30,061 nt of DNA. Origin: an uncultured Clostridia bacterium (GTDB lineage Bacteria; Bacillota; Clostridia; TANB77; UBA1234). The translations under genes were made by a program, and so were the position numbers. Below, in pieces: positions 19,474 through 26,976 of this stretch. Position 1 is the stretch's first letter. The number at the start of each line of letters is the position of its first letter. The notes beneath the pieces are model-generated. The model was given only the letters and a program-made list of their open reading frames with translations, did no database searches and was not told where the DNA came from. The stretch is from positions 1 to 30,061 of the forward strand of contig CANQLS010000001.1 in NCBI GenBank assembly GCA_947624765.1. Direction: 5' to 3'.

Positions 19474-20493
19474 ATGTTCGGCTTTGGACAGGCCATTGGA
19501 ATAGATTTGGGAACAGCGACAGTTCTTGTTTATGTAAAAGGAAAAGGAATTGTACTAAGAGAACCATCAGTTGTAGCAATAGATAGAAATACAGGTGAAG
19601 CACTTACCGTTGGAGAAGAAGCAAGAAGAATGTTAGGAAGAACACCTGGTAATATTGTAGCAATTAGACCATTAAAAGATGGTGTTATTTCTGATTATTC
19701 TGTTACTGAAAAAATGCTTAAATATTTTATTAAAAAAGTTTGTGGTAAATTTATTTTTTCACCAACCATTATGGTATGCATTCCATCAGGTGTAACAGAA
19801 GTAGAAAAGAAAGCAGTAATAGATGCTGCAATGCAAGCAGGCGCTAGAAAAGTTTATTTAATTGAAGAACCAATTGCAGCTGCAATTGGAGCTGGAATTG
19901 ATATTTCAAAAGCTTGTGGTAGCATGGTAGTTGATATGGGAGGAGGAACAACAGATATTGCAGTTATTTCTTTAGGTGGTGCAGTTGTTAGTTCTTCAAT
20001 TAAAGTAGCAGGCGATAAGTTTGATGAAGCAATTGCTAAATATATTCGTAAAAAATATAATGTAATGATAGGCGAAAGGACAGCAGAAGATTTAAAAATT
20101 AATATAGGATGTGTATATCCAAGAATGCAACAGTTAGAAATGGATGTAAGAGGACGCGATTTAACGTCAGGCTTACCAGTTAATTTAACTGTAAATTCAA
20201 ACGATATTTTAGAAGCTTTAAAAGAAACTTCTAATCAAGTTGTAGAAGCAGTTTTAGGAGTGTTAGAAAGAACGCCTCCAGAATTGTCAGCAGATATTAG
20301 TGAAAGAGGCATTTATATGACAGGTGGAGGTTGTTTAGTAAATGGTTTTGATAAATTGATTCAAGAAAGAACAGGAATTCCTGTTATGATTGCAGAAGAA
20401 TCTGTATCATGCGTAGCAGTGGGTACCGGAAAAGCTTTGGATGATGTTGAAATGTTAGAAAAATTAGATGCACAACGAAAAGCAAAATATTAA
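19474..20493 (+). CDS. mreB: Rod-shape actin homologue MreB/Mbl
   Basis: MreB-family proteins form membrane-bound filaments that guide lateral cell-wall synthesis and keep cells rod-shaped. The 339 residues show the actin-fold ATP site: phosphate-1 loop IGIDLGTA near the start, phosphate-2 loop VVDMGGGTTDIAV (about 152-164) and adenosine motif YMTGGGCL. Three ATGs stand in frame (19465, 19468, 19474). The last is chosen because AAAGGG lies nine bases before it and it gives the usual short N terminus (MFGFGQAIGIDLG). There is no mreC or mreD nearby, so a stand-alone paralogue of the Mbl kind is possible. It is monocistronic between its own promoter and a strong hairpin. Confidence 0.94.
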   Translation: MFGFGQAIGIDLGTATVLVYVKGKGIVLREPSVVAIDRNTGEALTVGEEARRMLGRTPGNIVAIRPLKDGVISDYSVTEKMLKYFIKKVCGKFIFSPTIMVCIPSGVTEVEKKAVIDAAMQAGARKVYLIEEPIAAAIGAGIDISKACGSMVVDMGGGTTDIAVISLGGAVVSSSIKVAGDKFDEAIAKYIRKKYNVMIGERTAEDLKINIGCVYPRMQQLEMDVRGRDLTSGLPVNLTVNSNDILEALKETSNQVVEAVLGVLERTPPELSADISERGIYMTGGGCLVNGFDKLIQERTGIPVMIAEESVSCVAVGTGKALDDVEMLEKLDAQRKAKY

Positions 20494-20527
20494 AATAGAT
20501 TTTAGTAAATCCTCATTTATATATAGT

Positions 20528-20557
20528 AACCCCGCAAGCCTTTTGACTTGCGGGGTT
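20528..20557. terminator. Strong hairpin between mreB and murC
   Basis: AACCCCGCAAG (20528-20538) pairs perfectly with CTTGCGGGGTT (20547-20557) around an 8-base loop. It lies between converging genes. The T run behind it is weak on both strands, so termination may rest on stem strength. Confidence 0.75.
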
Positions 20558-20560
20558 GCA

Positions 20561-21938
20561 TTATTTTGTTAGCATTTTTCCAATTTTATATACATCACCA
20601 GCACCAACGGTAAGTATTAAATCGTTTTTACTAATGTGTGTTTTTAAATAATCAACGATATTTTCAAAATCACCTACATAAGAAGAATTTCCAGATACTT
20701 CTTGAATTGCATCTGATAATTTTTTAGCAGAAACTTCACCAGTATCATTTTCGCGTGCGGCATAAATATCAGCAATAATTACATTGTCTACGTCAGTGAA
20801 TGCATGAGCAAATTCATCAAATAATGCTATTGTTCTACTATAGGTATGTGGTTGAAATATTATCCACAATTTATTATGAGGTAAACTATTGGCAGCTTGT
20901 ATTGTAGCCATTATTTCTGTTGGGTGATGAGCATAATCATCATATATTGTTGCATCTTTATAATAACCTACATACTCGAATCTTCGATTTGCACCAGTAA
21001 ATTGCGACAATGCAGATTTAATAGTTTCTGGCTTAATACCATAAGCAATTGATACAGCTACAGAAGCTAAAGCATTATAGATATGATGTTTACCAAATAC
21101 TTTCAATGTAATTGGAATCGATATTTCTCCATTTGTAGCCTCGAAAGAATAATGACCATTTTCTTTTAAAGTAATATTAACAGCTTTCCAAGTAGCTTCT
21201 GGATTTTCCATACCAAAAGTAATTTTGGGAGATAAAATATCTTTCATAACATCATTACAATTTTTATCATCACAATTATAAACTACTAAACCATCTGCTG
21301 GCACCAATTCTGCAAATTTATGAAAAGATGATTTAATATGATTTAAATCTTTATAATAATCTAAATGATCTTCTTCAATATTTAATATAACAGATGTTTT
21401 AGGTGAGAATTTCAAAAAGCTTTCTACATATTCGCAAGCTTCCACGATGAAATAAGGTGATGTGCCAACACGATAATTAGTCCCACCTAATTGTTTTAAA
21501 TCTGCACCTACTTGAATAGTAGGTTCTTTTCCGTGCTTCCATAAAAATAAGAGAAATCATAGAGGTAGTGGTTGTTTTACCATGAGTACCGGAAATTGCA
21601 ATTGTTTCAGAATATAATTTTGTTAGTTCTCCCAAAAAAGTAGCTCTTTCAACAGTAGGAATATTTAATTCACGAGCTTTTATAAGTTCAGGATTATCTT
21701 GCTTAATTGCTGCACTATAAACTACCAAGCAACTATTCACTACATTTTCTGCATTATGTCCCTCAAATACTTTTATACCATTTGCTTCTAATCGATTTGT
21801 TACATCAGATAATGTTATATTTGATCCTTGAACAATATATCCCATATTTAATAAAATTTCAGCAATACCACTCATGCTTACACCCCCAATACCTACCATA
21901 TGTATTGGTTTGTTCTTGTCTATATTTTTAAGTAACAT
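20561..21938 (-). pseudogene. murC: UDP-N-acetylmuramate-L-alanine ligase MurC, split by a one-base frameshift
   Basis: MurC adds L-alanine to UDP-MurNAc, the first peptide step of peptidoglycan synthesis, in the cytoplasm. The N-terminal piece (21938 down to 21477) has the Rossmann motif GIGGVSMSGIAEI and the ATP loop GTHGKTTTT, then runs out of frame after SLIFMEA. The rest (ending at 20561) carries NIEEDHLDYY, the FQPHTYSRT stretch and YDDYAHHPTEI. Dropping one base at about 21533 (an extra C in GCACGG, gene strand) restores EAGKEPTIQVGADLKQLGGTNYRVG and about 458 residues, the normal length. AAAGGAGG precedes the ATG. Since murC is normally essential and every other motif is intact, a sequence error is the better explanation than a true pseudogene. 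Confidence 0.92.
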
Positions 21939-21974
21939 AAAATTACCTCCTTTTACAACAATACACCAAATATT

Positions 21975-22004
21975 ATTATACCCTAAAAAGGCAAACTTTT
22001 ACAA
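21975..22004 (-). promoter_or_regulatory. Probable promoter of murC
   Basis: On the minus strand TTGTAA (21999-22004) and TATAAT (21975-21980) are 18 bases apart. The -10 is perfect and the -35 is fair. Confidence 0.6.
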
Positions 22005-22082
22005 TAGTATATGAAAAATTTGAAAAAAGTGTGAGATAAGAAAATAAAATCTTAAAAAATTTTTAAAAATATATAATATTTG

Positions 22083-22111
22083 GCAGGATTTTGAAAGAAA
22101 GTGTCGTATTA
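22083..22111 (+). promoter_or_regulatory. SigH-type promoter of spoVG
   Basis: GCAGGATTT at 22083-22091, an 11-base gap, then GTCGTATTA at 22103-22111. It matches the SigH pattern except GTAT for GAAT. The first nine bases and the gap equal those upstream of dnaG. spoVG of Bacillus subtilis is the classic SigH target. An inverted repeat (22111-22120 with 22140-22149, 10 bp) follows and may be an operator or leader hairpin. Confidence 0.78.
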
Positions 22112-22182
22112 TATAAATAGTTAGTATAAGTAGTATTGTCTATTTATATTAACGCACATATATGAAAGGCGGTGCATTATAA

Positions 22183-22464
22183 ATGCAAATTACAGACGTA
22201 AGATTAAGAAAAGTAAATTCTGAAAACAGAATGAAAGCAGTTGCTTCAGTAACATTTGATGATGCTTTTGTAGTACATGATATCAAAGTTATTGAGAGTG
22301 CAGATGAAACATTCATTGCTATGCCAAGCAGAAGAACTCCTAAGGGAGAATTCAAAGATATAGCACATCCAATCAACTCTGAAACAAGAGATATGATTCA
22401 AAAAGCTATATTAGAAGCTTATGCAAATGCTGAAGAACCAGCAGCTGGAGCAGTTGAAGAATAA
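22183..22464 (+). CDS. spoVG: SpoVG, septation and sporulation regulator
   Basis: SpoVG is a small RNA-binding regulator of septum formation, sporulation and surface traits. The 93 residues begin with the family signature MQITDVRLRKVN and contain ASVTFDDAFVVHDIKVIE and the very conserved stretch MPSRRTPKGEFKDIAHPIN near residues 48-66. The tail is short, rich in Ala and Glu. GGCGG lies about nine bases before the ATG. The gene stands alone between a SigH-type promoter and a terminator. Confidence 0.97.
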   Translation: MQITDVRLRKVNSENRMKAVASVTFDDAFVVHDIKVIESADETFIAMPSRRTPKGEFKDIAHPINSETRDMIQKAILEAYANAEEPAAGAVEE

Positions 22465-22470
22465 TACAAG

Positions 22471-22500
22471 GAGAGGCCATTATAGATGGTCTCTTTTTTT
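22471..22500 (+). terminator. spoVG terminator
   Basis: GAGAGGCCAT (22471-22480) pairs with ATGGTCTCTT (22486-22495), with two G-U wobbles and a 5-base loop, and runs into a stretch of T residues. Confidence 0.85.
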
Positions 22501-22509
22501 GCTTTGAAC

Positions 22510-22538
22510 TTGATTTTATTTAAATTCTATGATATACT
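22510..22538 (+). promoter_or_regulatory. SigA-type promoter of the WG-repeat gene
   Basis: TTGATT (22510-22515), 17 bases, TATACT (22533-22538), starting just after the spoVG terminator. Confidence 0.65.
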
Positions 22539-22596
22539 GAGCCCGCAATTGGAACACAGAAATCCTGGGCAAGAATTTGAATAGGAGGAAAGAACA

Positions 22597-23028
22597 ATGG
22601 AAACTAGCTTGCAAAAAATTCAACTTCGGAATGGCAGATGGACTTACAAGCGGACAGACGGAACACTTCTTGATAGAAAGGGGATTTACCACCTAGAACC
22701 ATTCAATGACAAAGGGATAGCCCTTGTCAGACGTCGTGAAAAAGGCAATTGGAATTACTTGAAGTCAAATGGAACGCTCATTTTTGGCACCAAGGGACTT
22801 GACTACACAGAACCTTTTGATGAATATGGTCTAGCTCGTGTTAGACGACCTGCATTCTTTAATAGAGGTGGTGTTTGGAATTATTTGAGAGCAGATGGCG
22901 GTCTTCTTTTGAGTCGTTGGGTTAGTCAGGCCACGCGGTTTAAGAATGGTCTGGCAGTCATTCAATGCGCCAAGAAAGATCGTTATATGAAAATTATTAA
23001 TACTAGAGGTGACCATGCTGATAATTAG
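22597..23028 (+). CDS. WG-repeat protein
   Basis: The 143 residues are built of three WG-type repeats of about 36-38 residues: RWTYKRTDGTLL...EPFNDKGIALVRR, NWNYLKSNGTLI...EPFDEYGLARVRR, and VWNYLRADGGLL...TRFKNGLAVIQC, with a partial fourth (RYMKIINTRG). Each has the W-x-Y/Y-x-x-x-DG start and the hydrophobic G-L/I-A close. WG repeats form beta structures that probably bind other molecules, and they are often of unknown function. There is no signal peptide, so it should be cytoplasmic. AGGAGG lies nine bases upstream of the ATG. By hand count it is about 42% G+C, above its neighbours, and it has its own promoter and terminator, as does the small gene at 19032. Confidence 0.85.
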   Translation: METSLQKIQLRNGRWTYKRTDGTLLDRKGIYHLEPFNDKGIALVRRREKGNWNYLKSNGTLIFGTKGLDYTEPFDEYGLARVRRPAFFNRGGVWNYLRADGGLLLSRWVSQATRFKNGLAVIQCAKKDRYMKIINTRGDHADN

Positions 23029-23039
23029 ACTTACGAGAA

Positions 23040-23081
23040 GAGCAGTCTTTTTTCAAATTTGAAAAGAGGCTGCTCCTTTTT
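23040..23081 (+). terminator. Terminator of the WG-repeat gene
   Basis: Two 18-base arms (23040-23057 and 23058-23075) form a long hairpin with two G-U wobbles (TC opposite GG and TT opposite AG), centred on AAATTT. C and a run of T follow. Confidence 0.85.
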
Positions 23082-23106
23082 GAATTGAAAATTTTTTGTG
23101 AAATAC

Positions 23107-23136
23107 TTGTCGAATGTAATCACTTTATGATATGAT
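23107..23136 (+). promoter_or_regulatory. Probable promoter of the amidase gene
   Basis: TTGTCG (23107-23112), 18 bases, TATGAT (23131-23136). Moderate match only. It lies just after the terminator at 23040-23081. Confidence 0.5.
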
Positions 23137-23166
23137 ATAGACGATTACAAAGGAGAAGGTGTATAG

Positions 23167-25329
23167 ATGAAAAAAGTAATTTTTATGTTAATTTTGATAG
23201 CACTTTCATTTTCCACTACTTTTGCAAGTGATATGAATTTGGAATATGATGGTGAATCTCATATATATGAAGGACCAAATGTTAATTTGATATTAGATGG
23301 TGAAAAATTTGTTGTTGAAGAAGGATTAATGCCGCCGATTATTTTTGAAAATAGGACATTAGTGCCAGTTCGTGAAGTATTTGAAAAACTTGGTGGTACT
23401 GTTGAATGGTCGAGTGAGGAGCGAAAGGTTTCAGTTACTTTAGGGACGAAGCAAATACAATTATGGATTAATCAAACAACTGCGATGGTTAATGGAAAAG
23501 AGGTAACACTAGATGTTCCTGCAAAATTAATCAATGCTAAGACAATGGTCCCAGTTCGTTTTATCTCAGAAAATGGTGACTTAAATGTTGAATGGGATGG
23601 AACAACTACTACGGTTACAGTTACTAACCCTGAATCACCAATTGACGAGCTTGCTAATATTAATTCAGTAATGTTAGATAAAAAAGATGATGTGGATTGT
23701 GTTGTAGTGGAATTAGACCACAAGACTACTTATAACTGTTTTCCAATCGATAATCCTCATCGCATTATTTTGGATATTAATCAAAGTAAATTTGCAATTA
23801 ATCGAGAGCCAATTGTTTTTTCTAGTAATAAAATACTTTCTCAAATTCGTTTTGGAATACAAGAAAATAATGTAAATAGAATTGTATTAGATTTACAAGA
23901 GGATACAGATTATTCGGTTTTAGAAAATGAAGATGGCACAAAATTATATATTGCATTTAAAGCAGGCGATACAATAATAGAGCCATCAACGCCTATAGTA
24001 CCAGAAGATAATCCTAACTTAGATGAAAATGAAAATAATAATACGCCACCTGATGATACTCCTAATTTAGATGAAAATAATAATCCGCCATCTGATGTAG
24101 AACCTCAAGAAGACGATGAACCTGAAGTAGAAGAAAAAGTAGATATTACATCACATATTACTTCTGTTAAATATAGCACTGCTTCTGAAAAAGCAAGAAT
24201 TATATTAAATAGTAAATTTGAATATGAATTAACTGAATTAGATAATCCAAGACGTTTAGTTTTAGATTTTAAGAATGCTGATTTACAATTAGATGGACCT
24301 AATATTATTTCTTTGAAAAATAAGGCGATCAAGCAAATAGAGTCGATTAGTAATGAAAATGGTACGGCTCGAATTATTATTACGATTGTTGATAATGCAA
24401 CTTTTGAGCTTTCAAAGAAAACATCAGAATTACAAGTAAAAGTAGAACAACCGTCTTATCAAAATGTAGAATATAGAGGTCAAGAAGGATATTCTGAAAT
24501 TATACTATCTAATGTATTACTTTCTAACTTGACAAATACTCAAAGCAAAACATCTCATAAATATACTATAAAATATCCTAGTTCAAAATTTGAAACTGGT
24601 TCAGGAACAATAGAAGTTAATGATGATTTTGTTAAGAAAATAGCTATTACAAAAACGAAAATTACTATTACTGATACTGGTAATATGAAATACACCGCAA
24701 AGCAAGATGGAGATAATGTTATTCTTACTCTAAACAAACTAGATACTAAGAATTCAAAAGTGATTTTATTAGATGCAGGACATGGTGGCACTGATGGCGG
24801 TGCACATAATGGCGATGACAAAGAAAAGGTATATAATCTTGCTGTTTTATTAAAATTGAAAGATATGTTGGAAGATGAGGGATATATTGTTTATACAACA
24901 AGAGAAAAGGACGTTACATTAACAGTTGATGACCGTGTAACGCTTGCAACAGAAGATTATCCAGAAGCAGATTTATATGTTTCAATTCATCATAACTCAG
25001 TAGAAAATAAAAATTATACTGGTACTTTAGTTATGTATTGTCCAAGAGATACTTCTGATTATGGTATTACAAATAAAAGATTTGCTGAGCTTGTATTAAA
25101 TGAACTTGTATCTAATTTGGAAACAGTTAATAGAGGTTATATTGTAGTTGGAGAGGATGATACTTCAAAAAGAGTTTTAACAGAAGTTCCAATGCCATCT
25201 ATTTTGTGTGAAGTAGCTTTTGTTTCTAATGATGAAGAATTAGCTAGAATAAAAACAGATGAATTCCAAGAATTAGCTGCAGAAGCTATTATGAAAGGCA
25301 TTCAAAAAGCACTTAAAGAAATGAATTAA
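23167..25329 (+). CDS. Secreted N-acetylmuramoyl-L-alanine amidase with copper-amine-oxidase-like and AMIN domains
   Basis: This zinc hydrolase cuts the bond between MurNAc and the stem peptide. The 720 residues begin with a signal peptide (about 1-21, ending FASD). A copper amine oxidase N-terminal-like domain (about 35-155) has two LVPVRE/MVPVRF repeats. AMIN-type beta domains follow (about 165-270 and 335-430, perhaps a third to about 530), which in other amidases bind the wall. A Pro/Asn/Asp/Glu linker at about 275-330 separates them. The Amidase_3 domain (about 535-718) shows LLDAGHGGTDGG, EKVYNLAVLL, SIHHNS and the catalytic CEVAFVSN. All zinc ligands and the catalytic Glu are present. 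The divIVA-like gene follows after 27 bases. Confidence 0.93.
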   Translation: MKKVIFMLILIALSFSTTFASDMNLEYDGESHIYEGPNVNLILDGEKFVVEEGLMPPIIFENRTLVPVREVFEKLGGTVEWSSEERKVSVTLGTKQIQLWINQTTAMVNGKEVTLDVPAKLINAKTMVPVRFISENGDLNVEWDGTTTTVTVTNPESPIDELANINSVMLDKKDDVDCVVVELDHKTTYNCFPIDNPHRIILDINQSKFAINREPIVFSSNKILSQIRFGIQENNVNRIVLDLQEDTDYSVLENEDGTKLYIAFKAGDTIIEPSTPIVPEDNPNLDENENNNTPPDDTPNLDENNNPPSDVEPQEDDEPEVEEKVDITSHITSVKYSTASEKARIILNSKFEYELTELDNPRRLVLDFKNADLQLDGPNIISLKNKAIKQIESISNENGTARIIITIVDNATFELSKKTSELQVKVEQPSYQNVEYRGQEGYSEIILSNVLLSNLTNTQSKTSHKYTIKYPSSKFETGSGTIEVNDDFVKKIAITKTKITITDTGNMKYTAKQDGDNVILTLNKLDTKNSKVILLDAGHGGTDGGAHNGDDKEKVYNLAVLLKLKDMLEDEGYIVYTTREKDVTLTVDDRVTLATEDYPEADLYVSIHHNSVENKNYTGTLVMYCPRDTSDYGITNKRFAELVLNELVSNLETVNRGYIVVGEDDTSKRVLTEVPMPSILCEVAFVSNDEELARIKTDEFQELAAEAIMKGIQKALKEMN

Positions 25330-25356
25330 ATAAATGAAATAAGAGGGGGAAATGAT

Positions 25357-25779
25357 ATGGAAGAAAATAATATTTCTAAAAAATTATTTGGATTAAGCAA
25401 AAAAGAAGTAGAGAATTATATTGCTGATATGAAAAAAGGTTACGAGGAAGAACTATCAAAACAAAATCATGAATTGCAATCTATGAAAAATGAAAATGCA
25501 AAATTAAATGAACGTTTAAATCAATTTTTAAATGATAAGAAAAAAATGGAAATGGAAAAACAAAATATTTCAGACGTTTTATTTAAAGCAGAGGAGCAAG
25601 CTAAACAAATTATTGAAGATGCTAAAAATAAAGCCGTAGAAGAACGTCAAGACTTAGACGTATTACTAGAACAGGAAAAAGAAAAATTAATTGATGCCAA
25701 ACTTGAACTTGCTATGTTAAAAGATAAAGCAAAAGAAATAATGACAAAATTCACAGATGATATTACTAATTTGCAATAA
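25357..25779 (+). CDS. DivIVA-like coiled-coil protein
   Basis: The 140 residues are nearly all helical and charged. The N terminus ISKKLFGLSKKEVENYIADMKKGYEEEL resembles the short DivIVA/GpsB membrane-binding module (F-G-L-S-K-K-E-V-x-x-Y). A long coiled coil follows (about 30-130), with no membrane helix. DivIVA-type proteins mark curved membrane at poles and septa and recruit partners. GAGGGGG precedes the ATG. It lies between two peptidoglycan hydrolases, so a part in placing them is plausible but unproven. It is shorter than classic DivIVA and longer than GpsB. Confidence 0.72.
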   Translation: MEENNISKKLFGLSKKEVENYIADMKKGYEEELSKQNHELQSMKNENAKLNERLNQFLNDKKKMEMEKQNISDVLFKAEEQAKQIIEDAKNKAVEERQDLDVLLEQEKEKLIDAKLELAMLKDKAKEIMTKFTDDITNLQ

Positions 25780-25790
25780 TGTTCTAAGAT

Positions 25791-25828
25791 AATAAATCAC
25801 CTAATATAATTTATTTAGGTGATTTATT
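25791..25828 (+). promoter_or_regulatory. Perfect 14-bp hairpin enclosing the spoIIP ribosome site
   Basis: AATAAATCACCTAA (25791-25804) pairs perfectly with TTAGGTGATTTATT (25815-25828) around a 10-base loop. The Shine-Dalgarno AGGTGA (25817-25822) lies in the right arm, and the TTG start follows at once at 25829. It may terminate the divIVA-like message or hide the ribosome site. Confidence 0.65.
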
Positions 25829-26890
25829 TTGATAAAAATTAAAGTTTGGTCAATACAAGAAATTCTTATTAGGTTAATATTATTGTGTCTTTGCTTTTCG
25901 ATTGTTGCACTTTTAATTTGCGTTTTAGTAAATCAAAATTTTGATAATATAGAGAAAAAAATATTAGATGATACATTATTGGTTCGCCATAAGAATAATA
26001 ATGATTCTAAAAATAATCCTAAAGACTTGCTAAAGTCTGAATTAAGTATCTTAAATAACATTGATATAGATGATGATGCAGAGGAAAGAGAACAGATACA
26101 AAATGTGGAACATGAAGAAGAAAATCACGTTTTCAGCACACCTGGACTATATGCACAAAAACTTTCAAATGGGCAATATAAAGTAGGTTCGGTTTATATT
26201 AATAGTTACTTAGAACAGCAAATTGATTTAGAAGAATTGGAAAAGCCTCTAGAAATTACTGTATCAAGGCCATGTAGTGTACTAATTTATCATACTCATA
26301 CATCTGAAAGTTATACGTTAGATAATCAAAAACATTCTGATTATTATCGAACCGAAGACAATCAATATAATGTAGTTGCTGTTGGAAAGAAACTAGCAGA
26401 AAATTTGACTAATTTAGGTTTTTTTGTTACACAAGATACTACACAACATGATTATCCTTCATATAATGGAGCTTATAAAGCTTCACTTGCCACCGTAGAA
26501 AAACATTTGAAAGAAAGAAATTATGATATTATTTTAGATATTCATAGAGATGCTCTATCAGGCAATGCAAATTTTAGACCGACTGCAGAAATCAATGGAG
26601 AAACATCAGCTAAATTAATGATTGTAGTAGGCACAAATGATGCAGGATTGGAACATGATAATTGGATGAAAAATTTTAAGTTTGCTTTAGCATTACAAGA
26701 AAAAGGAAACGAAATGTATCCCGGTCTATTTCGCGATATGCATTTAAGCACATCACGATATAATCAACACACTTCTGACAAAACTTTGATTATTGAAGTA
26801 GGGGCAACCGGCAATACAATGGAAGAGACAGAAATAGCAATGAAATATTTAGCAAATATACTTAATTGTTTAGTTAATAGCGAACATTAA
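25829..26890 (+). CDS. spoIIP: Stage II sporulation protein P (SpoIIP)
   Basis: SpoIIP is the amidase and endopeptidase that, with SpoIID and SpoIIM, removes septal peptidoglycan during forespore engulfment. The 353 residues have one N-terminal membrane helix (about 12-34), a variable acidic linker, then the catalytic domain: YHTHTSESY (H155, H157, E160), ILDIHRDA (H239, R240) and IIEVGATGNTMEE near the end. An in-frame stop at 25820 leaves TTG at 25829 as the only reasonable start. Its Shine-Dalgarno AGGTGA is six bases away but held within a hairpin. The stop is followed by copy A of the structured repeat. Confidence 0.94.
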   Translation: MIKIKVWSIQEILIRLILLCLCFSIVALLICVLVNQNFDNIEKKILDDTLLVRHKNNNDSKNNPKDLLKSELSILNNIDIDDDAEEREQIQNVEHEEENHVFSTPGLYAQKLSNGQYKVGSVYINSYLEQQIDLEELEKPLEITVSRPCSVLIYHTHTSESYTLDNQKHSDYYRTEDNQYNVVAVGKKLAENLTNLGFFVTQDTTQHDYPSYNGAYKASLATVEKHLKERNYDIILDIHRDALSGNANFRPTAEINGETSAKLMIVVGTNDAGLEHDNWMKNFKFALALQEKGNEMYPGLFRDMHLSTSRYNQHTSDKTLIIEVGATGNTMEETEIAMKYLANILNCLVNSEH

Positions 26891-26895
26891 GAAAG

Positions 26896-26976
26896 ATTTA
26901 TAGGCGGACAAACGAAGACACCGAAAACGTATCATATATATATTTTCGGTGCCCAATGTGAAGTCCAACAAAATTA
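26896..26976 (-). repeat. Structured repeat, copy A
   Basis: Read on the minus strand this has the same conserved ends as the copies at 29441-29740: GTTGGACTTCACAT at the start (26956-26969 on +) and TTCGTTTGTCCGCCTA at the end (26901-26916). The span from GTTGGACT to GCCTA is 69 bases. The centre differs completely and forms its own stem, CACCGAAAA (26919-26927) with TTTTCGGTG (26943-26951). It fills the gap between the converging spoIIP and membrane-protein genes and reaches the stop codon of the latter. It may also act as a bidirectional terminator. Confidence 0.8.

Noticed and set aside
23089..23117. SigH promoter before the amidase (TTGTCGAATG resembles the -10)
   Set aside because: No AGGA element at the required distance; an ordinary SigA-type pair fits better.
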